Notes: generated by a model from the letters alone, not told the origin. DNA of 21,796 nt from CAYYJM01 sp964471755 (GCA_964471755.1 CAYYJM010000087.1:1-21796); one strand, 5' to 3'; positions 1 to 8,443 are shown, counted from the first letter of the stretch. Numbers and translations: made by a program.

Positions 1-146
1 TCGCAGAAGTAGGCGACCAGGGCCAGCGTGATCGGCACCCGCTTGCCGATGATCACCTTCTCGATGTTGCCGAGGATGCGACTGGCGACGGCCGCCGGGT
101 CCGCATTGCTCTTCTTGCCCTCCGCGTCGCCGTCGGATTTCGCCAT
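1..146 (-). CDS. MoxR-type AAA ATPase, N-terminal fragment (gene continues past the left edge)
   Basis: The minus strand from 146 reads about 48 codons and then leaves the window. A short charged leader (MAKSDGDAEGKKS) is followed by IEKVIIGKRVPITLALVAYF. That is the usual start of MoxR-family AAA+ ATPases, just before the Walker A motif, which lies outside the window. MoxR ATPases act as chaperone-like remodelling ATPases and often sit beside DUF58 and von Willebrand A proteins; none of these can be seen here. A purine-rich stretch (GTGGGGGCAGG) lies directly before the ATG at 146. In-frame ATGs at 182 and 185 would add 12-13 residues and cannot be excluded. The gene is divergent from the secreted protein at 309, with 162 bases between them in which I see no convincing promoter. 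The family call rests on the N-terminal helix only. Confidence 0.72.
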   Translation of the reverse strand, partial: MAKSDGDAEGKKSNADPAAVASRILGNIEKVIIGKRVPITLALVAYFC

Positions 147-308
147 GCCTGCCCCCACTTCCCGGGTCGCTCGCCTCACCATCATCGTACCAGCGACAAT
201 GCTCTCGATGAAGGAAAGATTCCGCCCTCCCGGCTTTCTGCTGGACACCTCGTCGTTGGCTGGGTAGTTCTTCACCTCGTTGCTCCCCTAGGCTCGTGAG
301 ATCCTGCC

Positions 309-3299
309 ATGCCACGTTTGCTGCTCGTTTTCCTCCTCTCGATCCCTCCCGCACTCTTGCTGGTTGCACAACCGAAGCCGGCGAAGGAGACGCCAACAGT
401 CATCGTTGCGGAGGGCGAGAGGTTCACGCCGCGCGACGAGAAGGGCTGGCGCGTCACGCACCAGGACGATTCGTACGGCAGTCACAGCTACGGCGGCATG
501 TGGATGACGCATGGCGGCTGCCTCGGGGCTCCCACTGACAGTGCCGGGTCCGTCGCCGTCCAGGCGGTGACAATCCCGGCGGCGGGCAAGTACCGCGTCT
601 GGAGCAAGTACCAGGCCCCGCCCTACTTCAACTACCTCCACCGGGTCGAGGTCCGCCAGGGCGGCAAGGTCAAGTTCAGCCACGACTACGGCAAGAAGGG
701 CACGCCGCGTCTGTGGAGCTTCAGCGGCGTCAGCGACGAACTTTGGTGGCCGTGGGGCGTCGATCATGACACGGCCGAGGCACCGACGACGCTGGTCGAT
801 CTCGCCGCCGGGCCGGCCGAGATCGTGCTGACCACGCTGGCCAATCCGAAGCCGGGCGGCGATCGCTTCATCGATTTCGTCCTGCTGACGACCAACCCGG
901 CCGACAACTACGTCGGCTTCAAGCCGTACGCCGTGGGCACTCCGTTCGCCAACGAGGCCCTGGCCGCGACGAAGCTGTTCCTGCGCTTCAAGCACGGCGA
1001 TCGCCCGTTGCAGCTGGCCCTGAACCGGGGTGGCCACTTCCAGCCGAACTACGGCGGCGCGTCGATGAAGGTGCCGGCGACCGGGCCGCTCGCGCCGAAT
1101 ACGTGGAGCGACTGGACCGACATCGGGCCGTTCTGCCGGCTCGTCCACGACGAGGGGATCACGGCGAACTTCCAGGGCGGCAGCATCTCCGTCGAGGTGT
1201 CGCGCGACGCGGCCGGCAAGGACCTGGTCGGCCAGTTCACGCTTCATCCGAACGAGGCGTTCGTCGTGCCGATCGACGTGACCTGGGATCGGAAGGCCGT
1301 CGTCAAGCCGAGCCGCGTCTGGGCCGAGGAGATCCTGGCCGCGAGCAAGGGCTGGCGCACGGCCGACGCCGGCAAGCAAGCTCGCCTCCTGCGCTTCTAC
1401 GGAGCGTTCGCCGGCTCCGAGGGCTGGGTGACGAACCTGAAGAATCGCCTGGGATACAACACGGAACTGCCCGCGACGCTGCCGGCCCTACGGCCCGATA
1501 ACGTCGCACAGCATTACGGCTCGATCCCGGCGATCGAGCAACTCTCGGCCAGACTGAAAGGCGCGGATCGCGAACGACTCCACGTCGTCAGCTTCGGCGA
1601 CGAGATCGGCCTGGGGCAGATCAACTTCAAGGACCCGGCCAACCAGGCGAAGTTCCAGGCCTGGCTGCGACAGCGTGGTGTCACCGCGAAGGATCTCGGC
1701 TTGCCGATCGAGAAGGCGACATTGACCGGCTCGGGCGAGGGCCGACTCGGGTGGTACTCGAACCTGTTCAACGAGCATGAACGCTTCGGCGACTTCCGCA
1801 AAATGACCGCGACGGTCGAGCAGAAGTTCGGGCCGAAGGTGCTGACCGGGGCGAACTACTCGCCGCACCACCTGGCCCTCTGTTATGGTCCGGTCTACCA
1901 GTGGGTGGACCTCTTCAAGGCGCGCGGCATGAGCATGATCTGGGCTGAGGACTACATCTTCAGCGTGCCGGAAGTGCCGCAGATGATCTCGTTCATGTTC
2001 GCCCAGATGCGCTGCGGAGCGAAGTACCACAACCTGCCGATCCACTTCTACGTCATGCCGCACAGTCCGGGCCAGCTGGCCGGCTTCCTGCGACGGAACA
2101 TGCTCTTCGCCGCCGGGGCCGGTGCGAAGCACATCGACAGCTTCTGGGTCGGACCGGAGGAGAAGTTCACGGAGAACTACGTCCGCTGGGGAGCGACTGA
2201 CACCTGGCAGGCACTGCACGAATCCATCCACGACACGACGGCCGTCGAGGATTTGCTCGTCAACGGCAAGACACGACCGGCGAAGGTGGCCGTCATCACC
2301 GGCAAGGCGAACGACTTCCACGAATCCCGCCTGATGGTTGAGAAGAAGGACGATCCGTTCACCCGGCAGTGTCAGAACGCCCCGGCGAAGGTGAATCAGA
2401 TCCTGTGCCGGAAGGAGCAGCAGATGCTCTACCTGGCTCTGCGGCACACGCAGCACGCCGTGGACGTGATCACCGAGGACGACATCGCCGAGCGGAACGA
2501 CCTGGCTCAGTACGGCGTCGTCTACTTCGCTGGCGAGTGGGTCGATACGCGCATTCTCCCGAAACTGCGGGCGTGGGTCGAGGCGGGTGGCGTCCTCGTC
2601 GCGACGGGGGGGCTCGGTCATCGCAATGAGTTCAACGAGGCGGAACGCGGCCTGCTCGATCTGCTGGGGCTCACCAGCGTGACGACGAGCAAGAACCTGG
2701 CCGTGGTGCGAACGCTGCTCGAACTTCCGCTGACCGAGGCGATCGACACGTTGACGATCGATGGCGGCCAGGTGCCGGCCATCGGCATGAAGCAGGTACT
2801 GACGGCTGGCCCGAACGCGAAGGTGGTCGCGACCTGGAAGGACGGCAAGCCGGCGGCGACGGTGCGTGAACTGGGCAAGGGCAAGGCGATCGCGATCGGC
2901 ACGCTGGCCGGTCTGTCGTACTACCGCACGGCGCTCAAGACGATCCCGTGGGCGCGAGGCGGCCGGCACACCGTCTACAACCCGACCGACTTCAGCGAGC
3001 CGGCCACGAAGCTGGTTCGTCTGGGGATCACGGGAACGACGTTGATTCCGGACGTGGAGTGCAGCGTGGCCGGCGTCGAGGCGATCCTGCGCGAGAAGGC
3101 CGACGGCAAGTCGGTCCTGACGCTCGTCAACTGGACCGACACGCCACAGAAGAACCTAACCCTGCGCGTGCGAACGCCAGCGAAGCTCACCTTCCGGAGT
3201 CTGTCGGGCAAGCCGATCAAGGCCGGGGAGTACCGCGATGGCGTGCAGGTTCTGAACGTCGATCTGGACGAGGCGGATTACCTGGTTGGGAGTCGGTGA
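309..3299 (+). CDS. Large secreted glycoside-hydrolase-like protein with a C-terminal GATase1/beta-galactosidase-trimerisation-like domain
   Basis: 996 residues. Residues 1-20 are a hydrophobic signal peptide (MPRLLLVFLLSIPPALLLVA), so export by Sec is expected. Residues about 30-195 look like a beta-sandwich carbohydrate-binding-type module (PAAGKYRVWSKY, then a strand ending FIDFVLL). Residues about 360-640 look like a TIM barrel of the GH42/GH-A type; acidic residues in FGDEIGLGQ (E432) and WAEDYIF (E547) are candidates for catalysis, which is inference. Residues about 655-800 (KVAVITGK, then YGVVYFAGEW and GGVLVATGGLG) resemble the glutamine-amidotransferase-like trimerisation domain that follows the barrel in GH42 beta-galactosidases. 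A short C-terminal beta domain (LTLVNWTD) fits the same architecture. The ATG at 309 has only a weak upstream site (GTGAG) but is the one that precedes the signal peptide. Substrate unknown. The gene converges with the isomerase-like gene at 4355-3450. Confidence 0.7.
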   Translation: MPRLLLVFLLSIPPALLLVAQPKPAKETPTVIVAEGERFTPRDEKGWRVTHQDDSYGSHSYGGMWMTHGGCLGAPTDSAGSVAVQAVTIPAAGKYRVWSKYQAPPYFNYLHRVEVRQGGKVKFSHDYGKKGTPRLWSFSGVSDELWWPWGVDHDTAEAPTTLVDLAAGPAEIVLTTLANPKPGGDRFIDFVLLTTNPADNYVGFKPYAVGTPFANEALAATKLFLRFKHGDRPLQLALNRGGHFQPNYGGASMKVPATGPLAPNTWSDWTDIGPFCRLVHDEGITANFQGGSISVEVSRDAAGKDLVGQFTLHPNEAFVVPIDVTWDRKAVVKPSRVWAEEILAASKGWRTADAGKQARLLRFYGAFAGSEGWVTNLKNRLGYNTELPATLPALRPDNVAQHYGSIPAIEQLSARLKGADRERLHVVSFGDEIGLGQINFKDPANQAKFQAWLRQRGVTAKDLGLPIEKATLTGSGEGRLGWYSNLFNEHERFGDFRKMTATVEQKFGPKVLTGANYSPHHLALCYGPVYQWVDLFKARGMSMIWAEDYIFSVPEVPQMISFMFAQMRCGAKYHNLPIHFYVMPHSPGQLAGFLRRNMLFAAGAGAKHIDSFWVGPEEKFTENYVRWGATDTWQALHESIHDTTAVEDLLVNGKTRPAKVAVITGKANDFHESRLMVEKKDDPFTRQCQNAPAKVNQILCRKEQQMLYLALRHTQHAVDVITEDDIAERNDLAQYGVVYFAGEWVDTRILPKLRAWVEAGGVLVATGGLGHRNEFNEAERGLLDLLGLTSVTTSKNLAVVRTLLELPLTEAIDTLTIDGGQVPAIGMKQVLTAGPNAKVVATWKDGKPAATVRELGKGKAIAIGTLAGLSYYRTALKTIPWARGGRHTVYNPTDFSEPATKLVRLGITGTTLIPDVECSVAGVEAILREKADGKSVLTLVNWTDTPQKNLTLRVRTPAKLTFRSLSGKPIKAGEYRDGVQVLNVDLDEADYLVGSR

Positions 3300-3319
3300 C
3301 AGAAGGGCGCTGTTCTCCC

Positions 3320-3428
3320 TTTTTTGGACTGCGGCGATTCTTCGCCGCTCTGACTTTCTGACTTGGTGGGCGGTCACCCTCCGAAGTGAGAAAGCCAGAG
3401 CGGCGAAGGATCGCCGCAGTCCAAAAAA
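3320..3428. repeat. 109-nt imperfect inverted repeat between convergent genes (REP/MITE-like, possible bidirectional terminator)
   Basis: Two 45-nt arms, 3320-3364 and 3384-3428, are near-perfect reverse complements with about four mismatches, around a 19-nt spacer. The outer ends are T6 and A6, so a transcript from either side would end its hairpin with a U run. Each arm also holds its own small hairpin: GCGGCGA-TTCT-TCGCCGC on the left and GCGGCGA-AGGA-TCGCCGC on the right. The whole element can therefore form one long stem or two short ones. A degenerate fragment of a further unit (TAGAAAGTCAGAACGGC, about 3431-3447) follows immediately and runs up to the stop codon of the next gene. The position between two convergent genes suits a shared terminator; the nested design suits a mobile palindromic repeat. 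Confidence 0.85.
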
Positions 3429-3449
3429 GTTAGAAAGTCAGAACGGCTC

Positions 3450-4355
3450 TTACACCCACTGCCGCAGGAATCGCAGGCTCTGCCGCAGCGAGCGTTTGCG
3501 ATCTTCCAGGCTGCCCTCGTAGGCCCGGTCCTCGACCTCGACGCAGACCGGGCCGTGGTAGCCGACATCGGTCAGGGCCGCGAACACCTCCGACCAGCGG
3601 ACGTGCCCCATTCCCGGCAGTTTCGGCTTCTGCCAGCCCAGACCCAGCGTCCCTTCCTGATACAGCTTCTCGTGATCGATCCACACGTCCTTGGCGTGGA
3701 AATGGACGATCCGTGAGCCGAACTCGCGGATCGCTCGGCCGGCGTCGATGAACAGCCAGACCAGGTGCGACGGATCGAAGTTCAGGCCGAAATGCGGACT
3801 TGGGATCTCCGCGAACAGTCGTCGCCAGACGCTCGGAGAGATGGCCAGGTTCGTTCCGCCGGGCCACTCGTCGAGACTGAACAGCATCGGGCAGTTCTCG
3901 ATGCCGAGCTTGAGGCCGAGATCTTCCGCGTGCTTGACCAGCGGCGGCCAGACCTCGCGCAGCAGCGGCCAGTTCGCCTCGATCGACTGCTGCGCGTTCC
4001 GGCCGATAAACGTGTTGACGACTCCGACACCGAGAGCCGCCGCCGCGTCCATGACCTTGCGCAGGTGATCTCCGACGTGCCGGCGATGCTCTGCATCCGG
4101 ATGAAGCGGATTCGGATAGTAGCCGAGTCCGGAGATGGCCACGCCGTACTGATGCGTCAGCGCCTGGGCCTGTCGCACCTTGTCGGCGAGCTGGCCGCTG
4201 ACATCGAAGTGAGTGACACCAGCGTAGCGCCGCTCGGCTCCGCCCGGCGGCCAGCACATCAGCTCGACGCAGGCAAATCCCTCGTCCCGGGCGAAGGATA
4301 GCACCTCCTCCAGGCTCCACTCGGGAAACAGGGCGCTGACGAATCCCAGCTGCAT
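3450..4355 (-). CDS. Sugar phosphate isomerase/epimerase family protein (xylose isomerase-like TIM barrel)
   Basis: 301 residues, the usual length for the AP-endonuclease-2/xylose-isomerase-like TIM barrel family (PF01261). Metal-site residues can be followed at the strand ends: E153 in LGIENCP, D194 and H197 in NFDPSHL, H218/H220 in VHFHAKD, and E273/E275 in VCVEVED. Members isomerise or epimerise keto-sugars and related compounds using Mn or Co; many bacterial members have unknown substrates. There is no signal peptide, so it is cytoplasmic. A strong ribosome site (GGAGGAG) lies 8 bases before the ATG at 4355. It is the last gene of a minus-strand set: the upstream gene stops at 4371, 15 bases away. 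It ends at an inverted repeat shared with the convergent secreted hydrolase. The barrel family is secure; the reaction is not. Confidence 0.88.
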   Translation of the reverse strand: MQLGFVSALFPEWSLEEVLSFARDEGFACVELMCWPPGGAERRYAGVTHFDVSGQLADKVRQAQALTHQYGVAISGLGYYPNPLHPDAEHRRHVGDHLRKVMDAAAALGVGVVNTFIGRNAQQSIEANWPLLREVWPPLVKHAEDLGLKLGIENCPMLFSLDEWPGGTNLAISPSVWRRLFAEIPSPHFGLNFDPSHLVWLFIDAGRAIREFGSRIVHFHAKDVWIDHEKLYQEGTLGLGWQKPKLPGMGHVRWSEVFAALTDVGYHGPVCVEVEDRAYEGSLEDRKRSLRQSLRFLRQWV

Positions 4356-4370
4356 GGCTCGTTCTCCTCC

Positions 4371-6302
4371 TCATCGGAACCAGTAGATGCCATCGTCGAT
4401 CGCGTCGGCCGGCACCCAGAAATCGATACTCACGTCGGCCGGCCCCGTTCGCAGGGCGACCGAACTGAGCGTCGCCGACGGCTTGAAATCCTTCGGCAGT
4501 TTGTCGGCCGGAGTCGCCAGTTGCTGGACCATCCGCAGGGCGACGTGGGCCTCGACACGGCGATCCGGGCCGACCTGCTTGCGGAAAGCAGCCAGGGCGG
4601 GAGCCTCCTCCAGCCCCGGCTTGCCCGCCTGGACGTTGGCGATCGCCTGATCGAGCAGACCGAGGTCCGAGCCGACCAGTGCCACGAGCCTGTCACCGAC
4701 GATGGCCAGCCGGATGCGGTTCCAGTCCGGGCCGAAGAGATCCTTGAACCAGACGGCGAAGGGAGCGTCGTCGGCCTCGAACGCCAGGCCCAGGTGGTGG
4801 ACCGGCACGCCGCCGCGCTCCTCGGCCTTCTCCTTGAAGGCGAATTGCGGATGGAACGCCTGCTTGAGCAGCCCCTTCGCCAGTTCCTGCTTGCGCAGAT
4901 TGGCCACCTGTTCGATCGCCGTGCGCAGGTCGCCGGCCCGGCGGCGCACCTCGGCATCGTCGGACTTCTCGGCCTTCGTCAGGGCCTCCAGGGCGGGTGC
5001 GCCGATCAGGGCCAGCTGCGTCGAGGCGGCCTCGCGAGTGTCGAAATCATCGGCCCCGAGATCCTGGACCAGTTTGGCAATCTCGGCCTGGCCGGCCGCG
5101 CCCTTCGGCTCGAACGCCTTGACATCGGCCAGGCGGGCCATCTGACGCACCTCCTTGACCAGGGCCGCCGTGTCCTTCGGCTCAAAGATGGCGACCAGGG
5201 CGAGCGGGCCGACCTTCGCCTTCTCGGTCGTCGTGTACAGGGCCGCACGCGAGGACTTCACCTTGCCGTAGAGCCGACCCAGGACGCTGCGGATGACCGG
5301 AGCGTCGGATTCGAGGAAGAACGAGCCGTGCCGCCAGCCGAGCCAGAACTCGGTGGTCACGACCCGGGCCAGATCGAGATTGTCGCCGGCTCCGCCGGCC
5401 GAGGCGTAGGCCGCGACGACCGGCCCCGCCACGGGCAGACCGGCCAGGCTGGAGGTCTGCTGGCCGGTGTTGAACGCCTTGAGCAGGGCCTGCGACTCCT
5501 TGCCGGCCGGATCGAAACCGATGCGGAAGTCCAGGCCGATACCGTCGTCGAGGCGGAACGACGCGAGTACCTGGCGGGCCTCGAGCATGGCCCGTGCGAT
5601 CCGGCGGTGAGCTTCCTTCTCCTTCGTGCTGAGGTTGTCCGGCGTCCACTCCACGTTCATATGCTTCGTTGCCACCTTGAGCAACGGCGGCCCGAGGTAG
5701 AACAGGCCGTCGGCCGCGTCGAGGCGTTTGACGGTGCCGGCCGGAAGCGACTGGCGAAGCGTCTTCGCCTGGAGCCACGCCGCGACGGCTTCCTTCGACC
5801 CGGCCAGGTAGGCGTGCCGGTCCTTGACGGCGAGTTGGCTCAGGCCGAACCGTCGGTCGAAGACGTTGCCGGGCACCGCCACGATGTTCCCTCCCTTGAG
5901 GTCGTCCGGCTGAATCTTCCACGCTTTCGTCACGGTTTCCAGGTTCGCGAACGGGAGAATCGTGCCGATGGTGAAGTTCTGCTGCGGGTCGGCGTCGGCG
6001 GCGAAACCGCCCAGCTTTCCGCTCGTACACAGGAGCGCCGCCGCGGCCTTCTCATCTACCGGCCAGCCCAGTTTCAGTTCCTTGTACGCCCAGTCGAACA
6101 GCTCGGAGAAACGCGGCAGGTCGTTCCCCTTCTTGAGGAGCTTGTCGCTCTTGCTCTTCAGTTCGTCCAGGTTGCGAATGGTGATGCCGATGCAGGCCTG
6201 TTCCGGGACCAGATCCAGCGGCAGGGGCGGAGCGGCCTGGAGGCCGCCCAGGAGCATCGCGAGCAGAATCAGCGAACCGAGCGTCCGACGAGAGGTCAAC
6301 AT
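4371..6302 (-). CDS. Secreted protein of unknown function with a central HEAT-like segment
   Basis: 643 residues starting with a clear signal peptide (MLTSRRTLGSLILLAMLLGG, likely cut after LQA), so it is exported or periplasmic. The body is of a DUF3352-like kind: repeated alpha/beta stretches in which hydrophobic strands alternate with helices rich in Ala, Lys and Asp. I recognise no enzyme motif. Residues about 407-466 form a HEAT-like helical pair (DDFDTREAASTQLALIG, then DAEVRRRAGDL), a short insert I know from many planctomycete secreted proteins. The C-terminal 180 residues return to the first fold (LFGPDWNRIRLAIVGDRLVA). The ATG at 6302 has CGGAGA upstream. It lies 15 bases before the isomerase-like gene and 51 bases after the Uma2 stop, so co-transcription with the isomerase-like gene is likely. 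The long open frame opposite it on the plus strand is a composition shadow. Confidence 0.75.
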   Translation of the reverse strand: MLTSRRTLGSLILLAMLLGGLQAAPPLPLDLVPEQACIGITIRNLDELKSKSDKLLKKGNDLPRFSELFDWAYKELKLGWPVDEKAAAALLCTSGKLGGFAADADPQQNFTIGTILPFANLETVTKAWKIQPDDLKGGNIVAVPGNVFDRRFGLSQLAVKDRHAYLAGSKEAVAAWLQAKTLRQSLPAGTVKRLDAADGLFYLGPPLLKVATKHMNVEWTPDNLSTKEKEAHRRIARAMLEARQVLASFRLDDGIGLDFRIGFDPAGKESQALLKAFNTGQQTSSLAGLPVAGPVVAAYASAGGAGDNLDLARVVTTEFWLGWRHGSFFLESDAPVIRSVLGRLYGKVKSSRAALYTTTEKAKVGPLALVAIFEPKDTAALVKEVRQMARLADVKAFEPKGAAGQAEIAKLVQDLGADDFDTREAASTQLALIGAPALEALTKAEKSDDAEVRRRAGDLRTAIEQVANLRKQELAKGLLKQAFHPQFAFKEKAEERGGVPVHHLGLAFEADDAPFAVWFKDLFGPDWNRIRLAIVGDRLVALVGSDLGLLDQAIANVQAGKPGLEEAPALAAFRKQVGPDRRVEAHVALRMVQQLATPADKLPKDFKPSATLSSVALRTGPADVSIDFWVPADAIDDGIYWFR

Positions 6303-6353
6303 GACGTGTCTCCGGGTGAAGCACGGGAATCGTGGAAAGGATTCGGGACAGGG

Positions 6354-7052
6354 TCAGGATCGACCCGCCTGGAGCCGTTGTACGAACGCGGCGTGTTCCG
6401 GGCTGGCGAGGCCCTGCTGAAGTACGGCGAGGTTCCGCGGTCCATCGCCGCCGAGGATCGCGACGGGATCGAGCCAGAGTCCGGGAAAGACCTCGCTGCG
6501 GAACAGGCCGTCGGCCCCCAGTGGCAGCGGCTCGTAGCGATCGCCGCGCAGGACGAACCAGTCGAGGACGCCGTCGGCGACTCGCCAGACGAGGTACTCA
6601 CGGACTCCCGTCCGGGCGTAAACGTCCCGCTTCGTGTTCAGGTCGATGCTCACCGACGACGCAGAGATTTCGGCGACGAGTTCGGGCGCGTGTTCGATGT
6701 AGTCGTCCGCGCTGATGCGTGCCTGGCCGCCGCACTCGGGCCGGATGACCAAGTAGACATCCGGCTGCGGGGCGTTGAGGTTGTCCAGGCGCAGGGTGCC
6801 TCCGTTGCCCGATTCGACACCGGCGGTCATCTCGGCATACAGTGCGAGCCAGCCACCAAGGCCAGAATGGGGTCGCGCATGATGGCGATGTCGCACCCGC
6901 GTGGGCATGTAAACGACTCCTTCGATCAGCTCGGCCTTCTTGACACCGGGCATGGCCTCATAGCGGCGCTCGAACTCCGCGCGCGTCAGGCGGTCGCCTG
7001 GCTCCAGCAGGGGAACGGCATCGGTCGAGGAATCGGTCGTGTCCCTGGCCAT
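6354..7052 (-). CDS. Uma2-family PD-(D/E)XK nuclease-like protein
   Basis: 232 residues from the ATG at 7052. The Uma2 landmarks run in order: YEAMPGVKKAELIEGVVYM at the start, QPDVYLV (the PD aspartate), PELVAEIS (the E of ExK), a serine-aspartate-lysine stretch (SSVSIDLNTKRDVY), and GVREYLVWRV. These restriction-endonuclease-like residues are all present, so the fold appears intact. Uma2 (DUF820) genes are greatly expanded in planctomycetes and cyanobacteria, and their cellular role is not established. I chose 7052 because GGAGGCG lies just upstream. The frame stays open for 26 more codons, but that extension is translated from the 52-nt repeat at 7074-7125, so it is not real protein. The gene has no partner gene of its own, and any promoter would have to lie in or beside the repeat. 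Confidence 0.86.
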   Translation of the reverse strand: MARDTTDSSTDAVPLLEPGDRLTRAEFERRYEAMPGVKKAELIEGVVYMPTRVRHRHHARPHSGLGGWLALYAEMTAGVESGNGGTLRLDNLNAPQPDVYLVIRPECGGQARISADDYIEHAPELVAEISASSVSIDLNTKRDVYARTGVREYLVWRVADGVLDWFVLRGDRYEPLPLGADGLFRSEVFPGLWLDPVAILGGDGPRNLAVLQQGLASPEHAAFVQRLQAGRS

Positions 7053-7073
7053 CGCTTCGCCTCCGTGAAGGGT

Positions 7074-7230
7074 TGTCAGAGCCGCGCACGCAGCGAGGCC
7101 GCAGGCCGAGCGGAGTAAGCGCACCACCACCTACACGACAGGGCGGAGTCATCGCCCCCAAGCCTGCACGTCCGGGCCTCGGTGCGCTTACTCCGCTCGC
7201 CTGCGGCTCGCTGCGTGCGCGGCTCTGACA
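7074..7230. repeat. REPIN-like doublet: two copies of a 50-52 nt repeat in opposite orientation
   Basis: The left copy (7074-7125, forward) begins TGTCAGAGCCGCGCACG and ends GTAAGCGCACC. The right copy (7181-7230) is its reverse complement. They are separated by 55 nt, which holds a small GGGCG/CGCCC hairpin (7141-7157). The copies differ only by two single-base indels. The left reads GAGGCCGCAGGCCGAG and the right, reversed, reads GAGCCGCAGGCGAG, so one base is lost on each side of the GCA loop and a local hairpin is kept. An identical left-type copy lies at 21743-21794. Paired inverted REP units of this kind are called REPINs when they are moved by a RAYT transposase; none is in the window. 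The doublet lies between the Gfo/Idh stop and the Uma2 start. Confidence 0.88.
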
Positions 7231-7279
7231 GAACGCCGTCGTGCTTCCGAGGCCATTGTCCGACCCGCCCGGCGAGTGG

Positions 7280-8443
7280 TCAAGTCGGCACGGTCATCCA
7301 GCCGCCCTGCCGCTGACTGGCCAGGATCGCCTCACATAGAAGGGCTTCCGCATGGCCATCGTCGAACGTCGGGAACGGCCGGGGGGTCTGGAAGTCGCCG
7401 GCCGCGATGTAGTCGTAGACACTGCGGAACAGTTGCTTGAACGTGTCGGGAAAGCCCTCGGCATGACCGCCGGGATAGTTCGAGCATCTCCGGGCGAACG
7501 GCGTGAGCAGGGCCGGATCGCGTGAGAGAAGCTCGTTCGGTCGATCGCGATGGCCCAGCCAGAGTTCCTCGGGCCGTTCGCTGTTCCAGGCGACGCTCGC
7601 CCTCGATCCGGCGATCTCGAAGCGCAGGCAGTTCTTCCGCCCTGCCGCCACCTGTGACACCGTCGTGACACCGCTTGCGCCGCCACCGAAGCGGAGCAGG
7701 ATCGAGCCATAATCCTCCGTGTCGATGGTCACGGGCTCGGTATCGGCCGGTCGGCCCTGCTTGCCCGAGAACGTCTCGACCGAGCCGCGCGGCCGCTGAC
7801 GTATCGGCAGAAACGTTCGCAGGTCGGCACAGACTGCCTCGACGGGCAGCCCGGTCATCCAGGTGACAAGGTCGAGCCAGTGGGTGCCGATGTCGGCGAC
7901 GGCTCGCAATGGTCCCGCCTGATCGGCCAGCACGCGCCAGTTGAAGTCGGTGTCATGCAGCAGCCAGTCCTGGACGTACGAGCCGGTGACGTGGTAGATC
8001 CGGCCGAGCAGGCCGTCGGCGATCCGCTGGCGGACCTCGTGACACAGCGGGTAGAACCGCACGTTGTAGCACAGGGCGGCGACCGACTTCGCCGAGCGAG
8101 CGAGGGCCGCCAGCTCGGCCGTCTCGCGGCTCGTCAGGGCGAGCGGCTTCTCGCAGACGACGTGCTTGCCCGCCGCGAGGACCGCCTTGCACTGCTCGTA
8201 ATGCAGGTGGTTCGGCGAGGCGAGATGAACGACCGTGACGGCGGGATCGGCCAGCAGATCCGCCAGTGTGTCAAACGAGCGCGGCAGACCAAGTCGCTCG
8301 GCGGCCTGCCGGCCCTTCTCCGGACTCGAGCCGACCAGACCCGCGACGGGGATGCCGAGCCGGCGCAGAGCCTCGATGTGGACCGGGCCGATGAAGCCGG
8401 CACCGACGACGCCGGCCACAGGGGTTGCTCGCACGGTAGTCAC
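7280..8443 (-). CDS. Gfo/Idh/MocA family NAD(P)-dependent oxidoreductase
   Basis: 387 residues, typical for the family. The Rossmann motif is at residues 11-19 (GVVGAGFIG). EKPLAL follows at 98-103, carrying the conserved lysine K99, and ADIGTHWLDL at 183-192 carries the D184/H188 pair expected in the active site. The C-terminal half (EDYGSILLRFGGGASGV, then GFPDTFKQLF and DDGHAEALLCEAILASQ) is the usual substrate-binding beta sheet. Such enzymes oxidise or reduce a hydroxyl of sugars, inositols or aminosugars with NAD(P). There is no signal peptide, so it is cytoplasmic. The start is a GTG at 8443 preceded by GCGAGG; the hydrophobic strand begins shortly after it, so an upstream start is unnecessary. 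It follows the LmbE-type gene by 20 bases, which indicates one transcript. The substrate is not readable from sequence. Confidence 0.92.
   Translation of the reverse strand: MTTVRATPVAGVVGAGFIGPVHIEALRRLGIPVAGLVGSSPEKGRQAAERLGLPRSFDTLADLLADPAVTVVHLASPNHLHYEQCKAVLAAGKHVVCEKPLALTSRETAELAALARSAKSVAALCYNVRFYPLCHEVRQRIADGLLGRIYHVTGSYVQDWLLHDTDFNWRVLADQAGPLRAVADIGTHWLDLVTWMTGLPVEAVCADLRTFLPIRQRPRGSVETFSGKQGRPADTEPVTIDTEDYGSILLRFGGGASGVTTVSQVAAGRKNCLRFEIAGSRASVAWNSERPEELWLGHRDRPNELLSRDPALLTPFARRCSNYPGGHAEGFPDTFKQLFRSVYDYIAAGDFQTPRPFPTFDDGHAEALLCEAILASQRQGGWMTVPT

Noticed and set aside
28..267. 79-codon plus-strand frame at the left edge
   Set aside because: It lies opposite the MoxR-like N-terminus, which has a recognisable family sequence, and has no motif of its own.
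1488..2969. 493-codon minus-strand frame inside the secreted hydrolase gene
   Set aside because: Antisense to a gene with signal peptide and three recognisable domains; composition is that of a shadow frame.
4521..7118. 865-codon open frame on the plus strand across two minus-strand genes
   Set aside because: It is antisense to the HEAT-containing secreted protein and the Uma2 gene, both of which carry signal peptide or motif evidence. Its composition (Arg, Gln, Val, Asp, Leu without domain pattern) is a typical GC-rich shadow.
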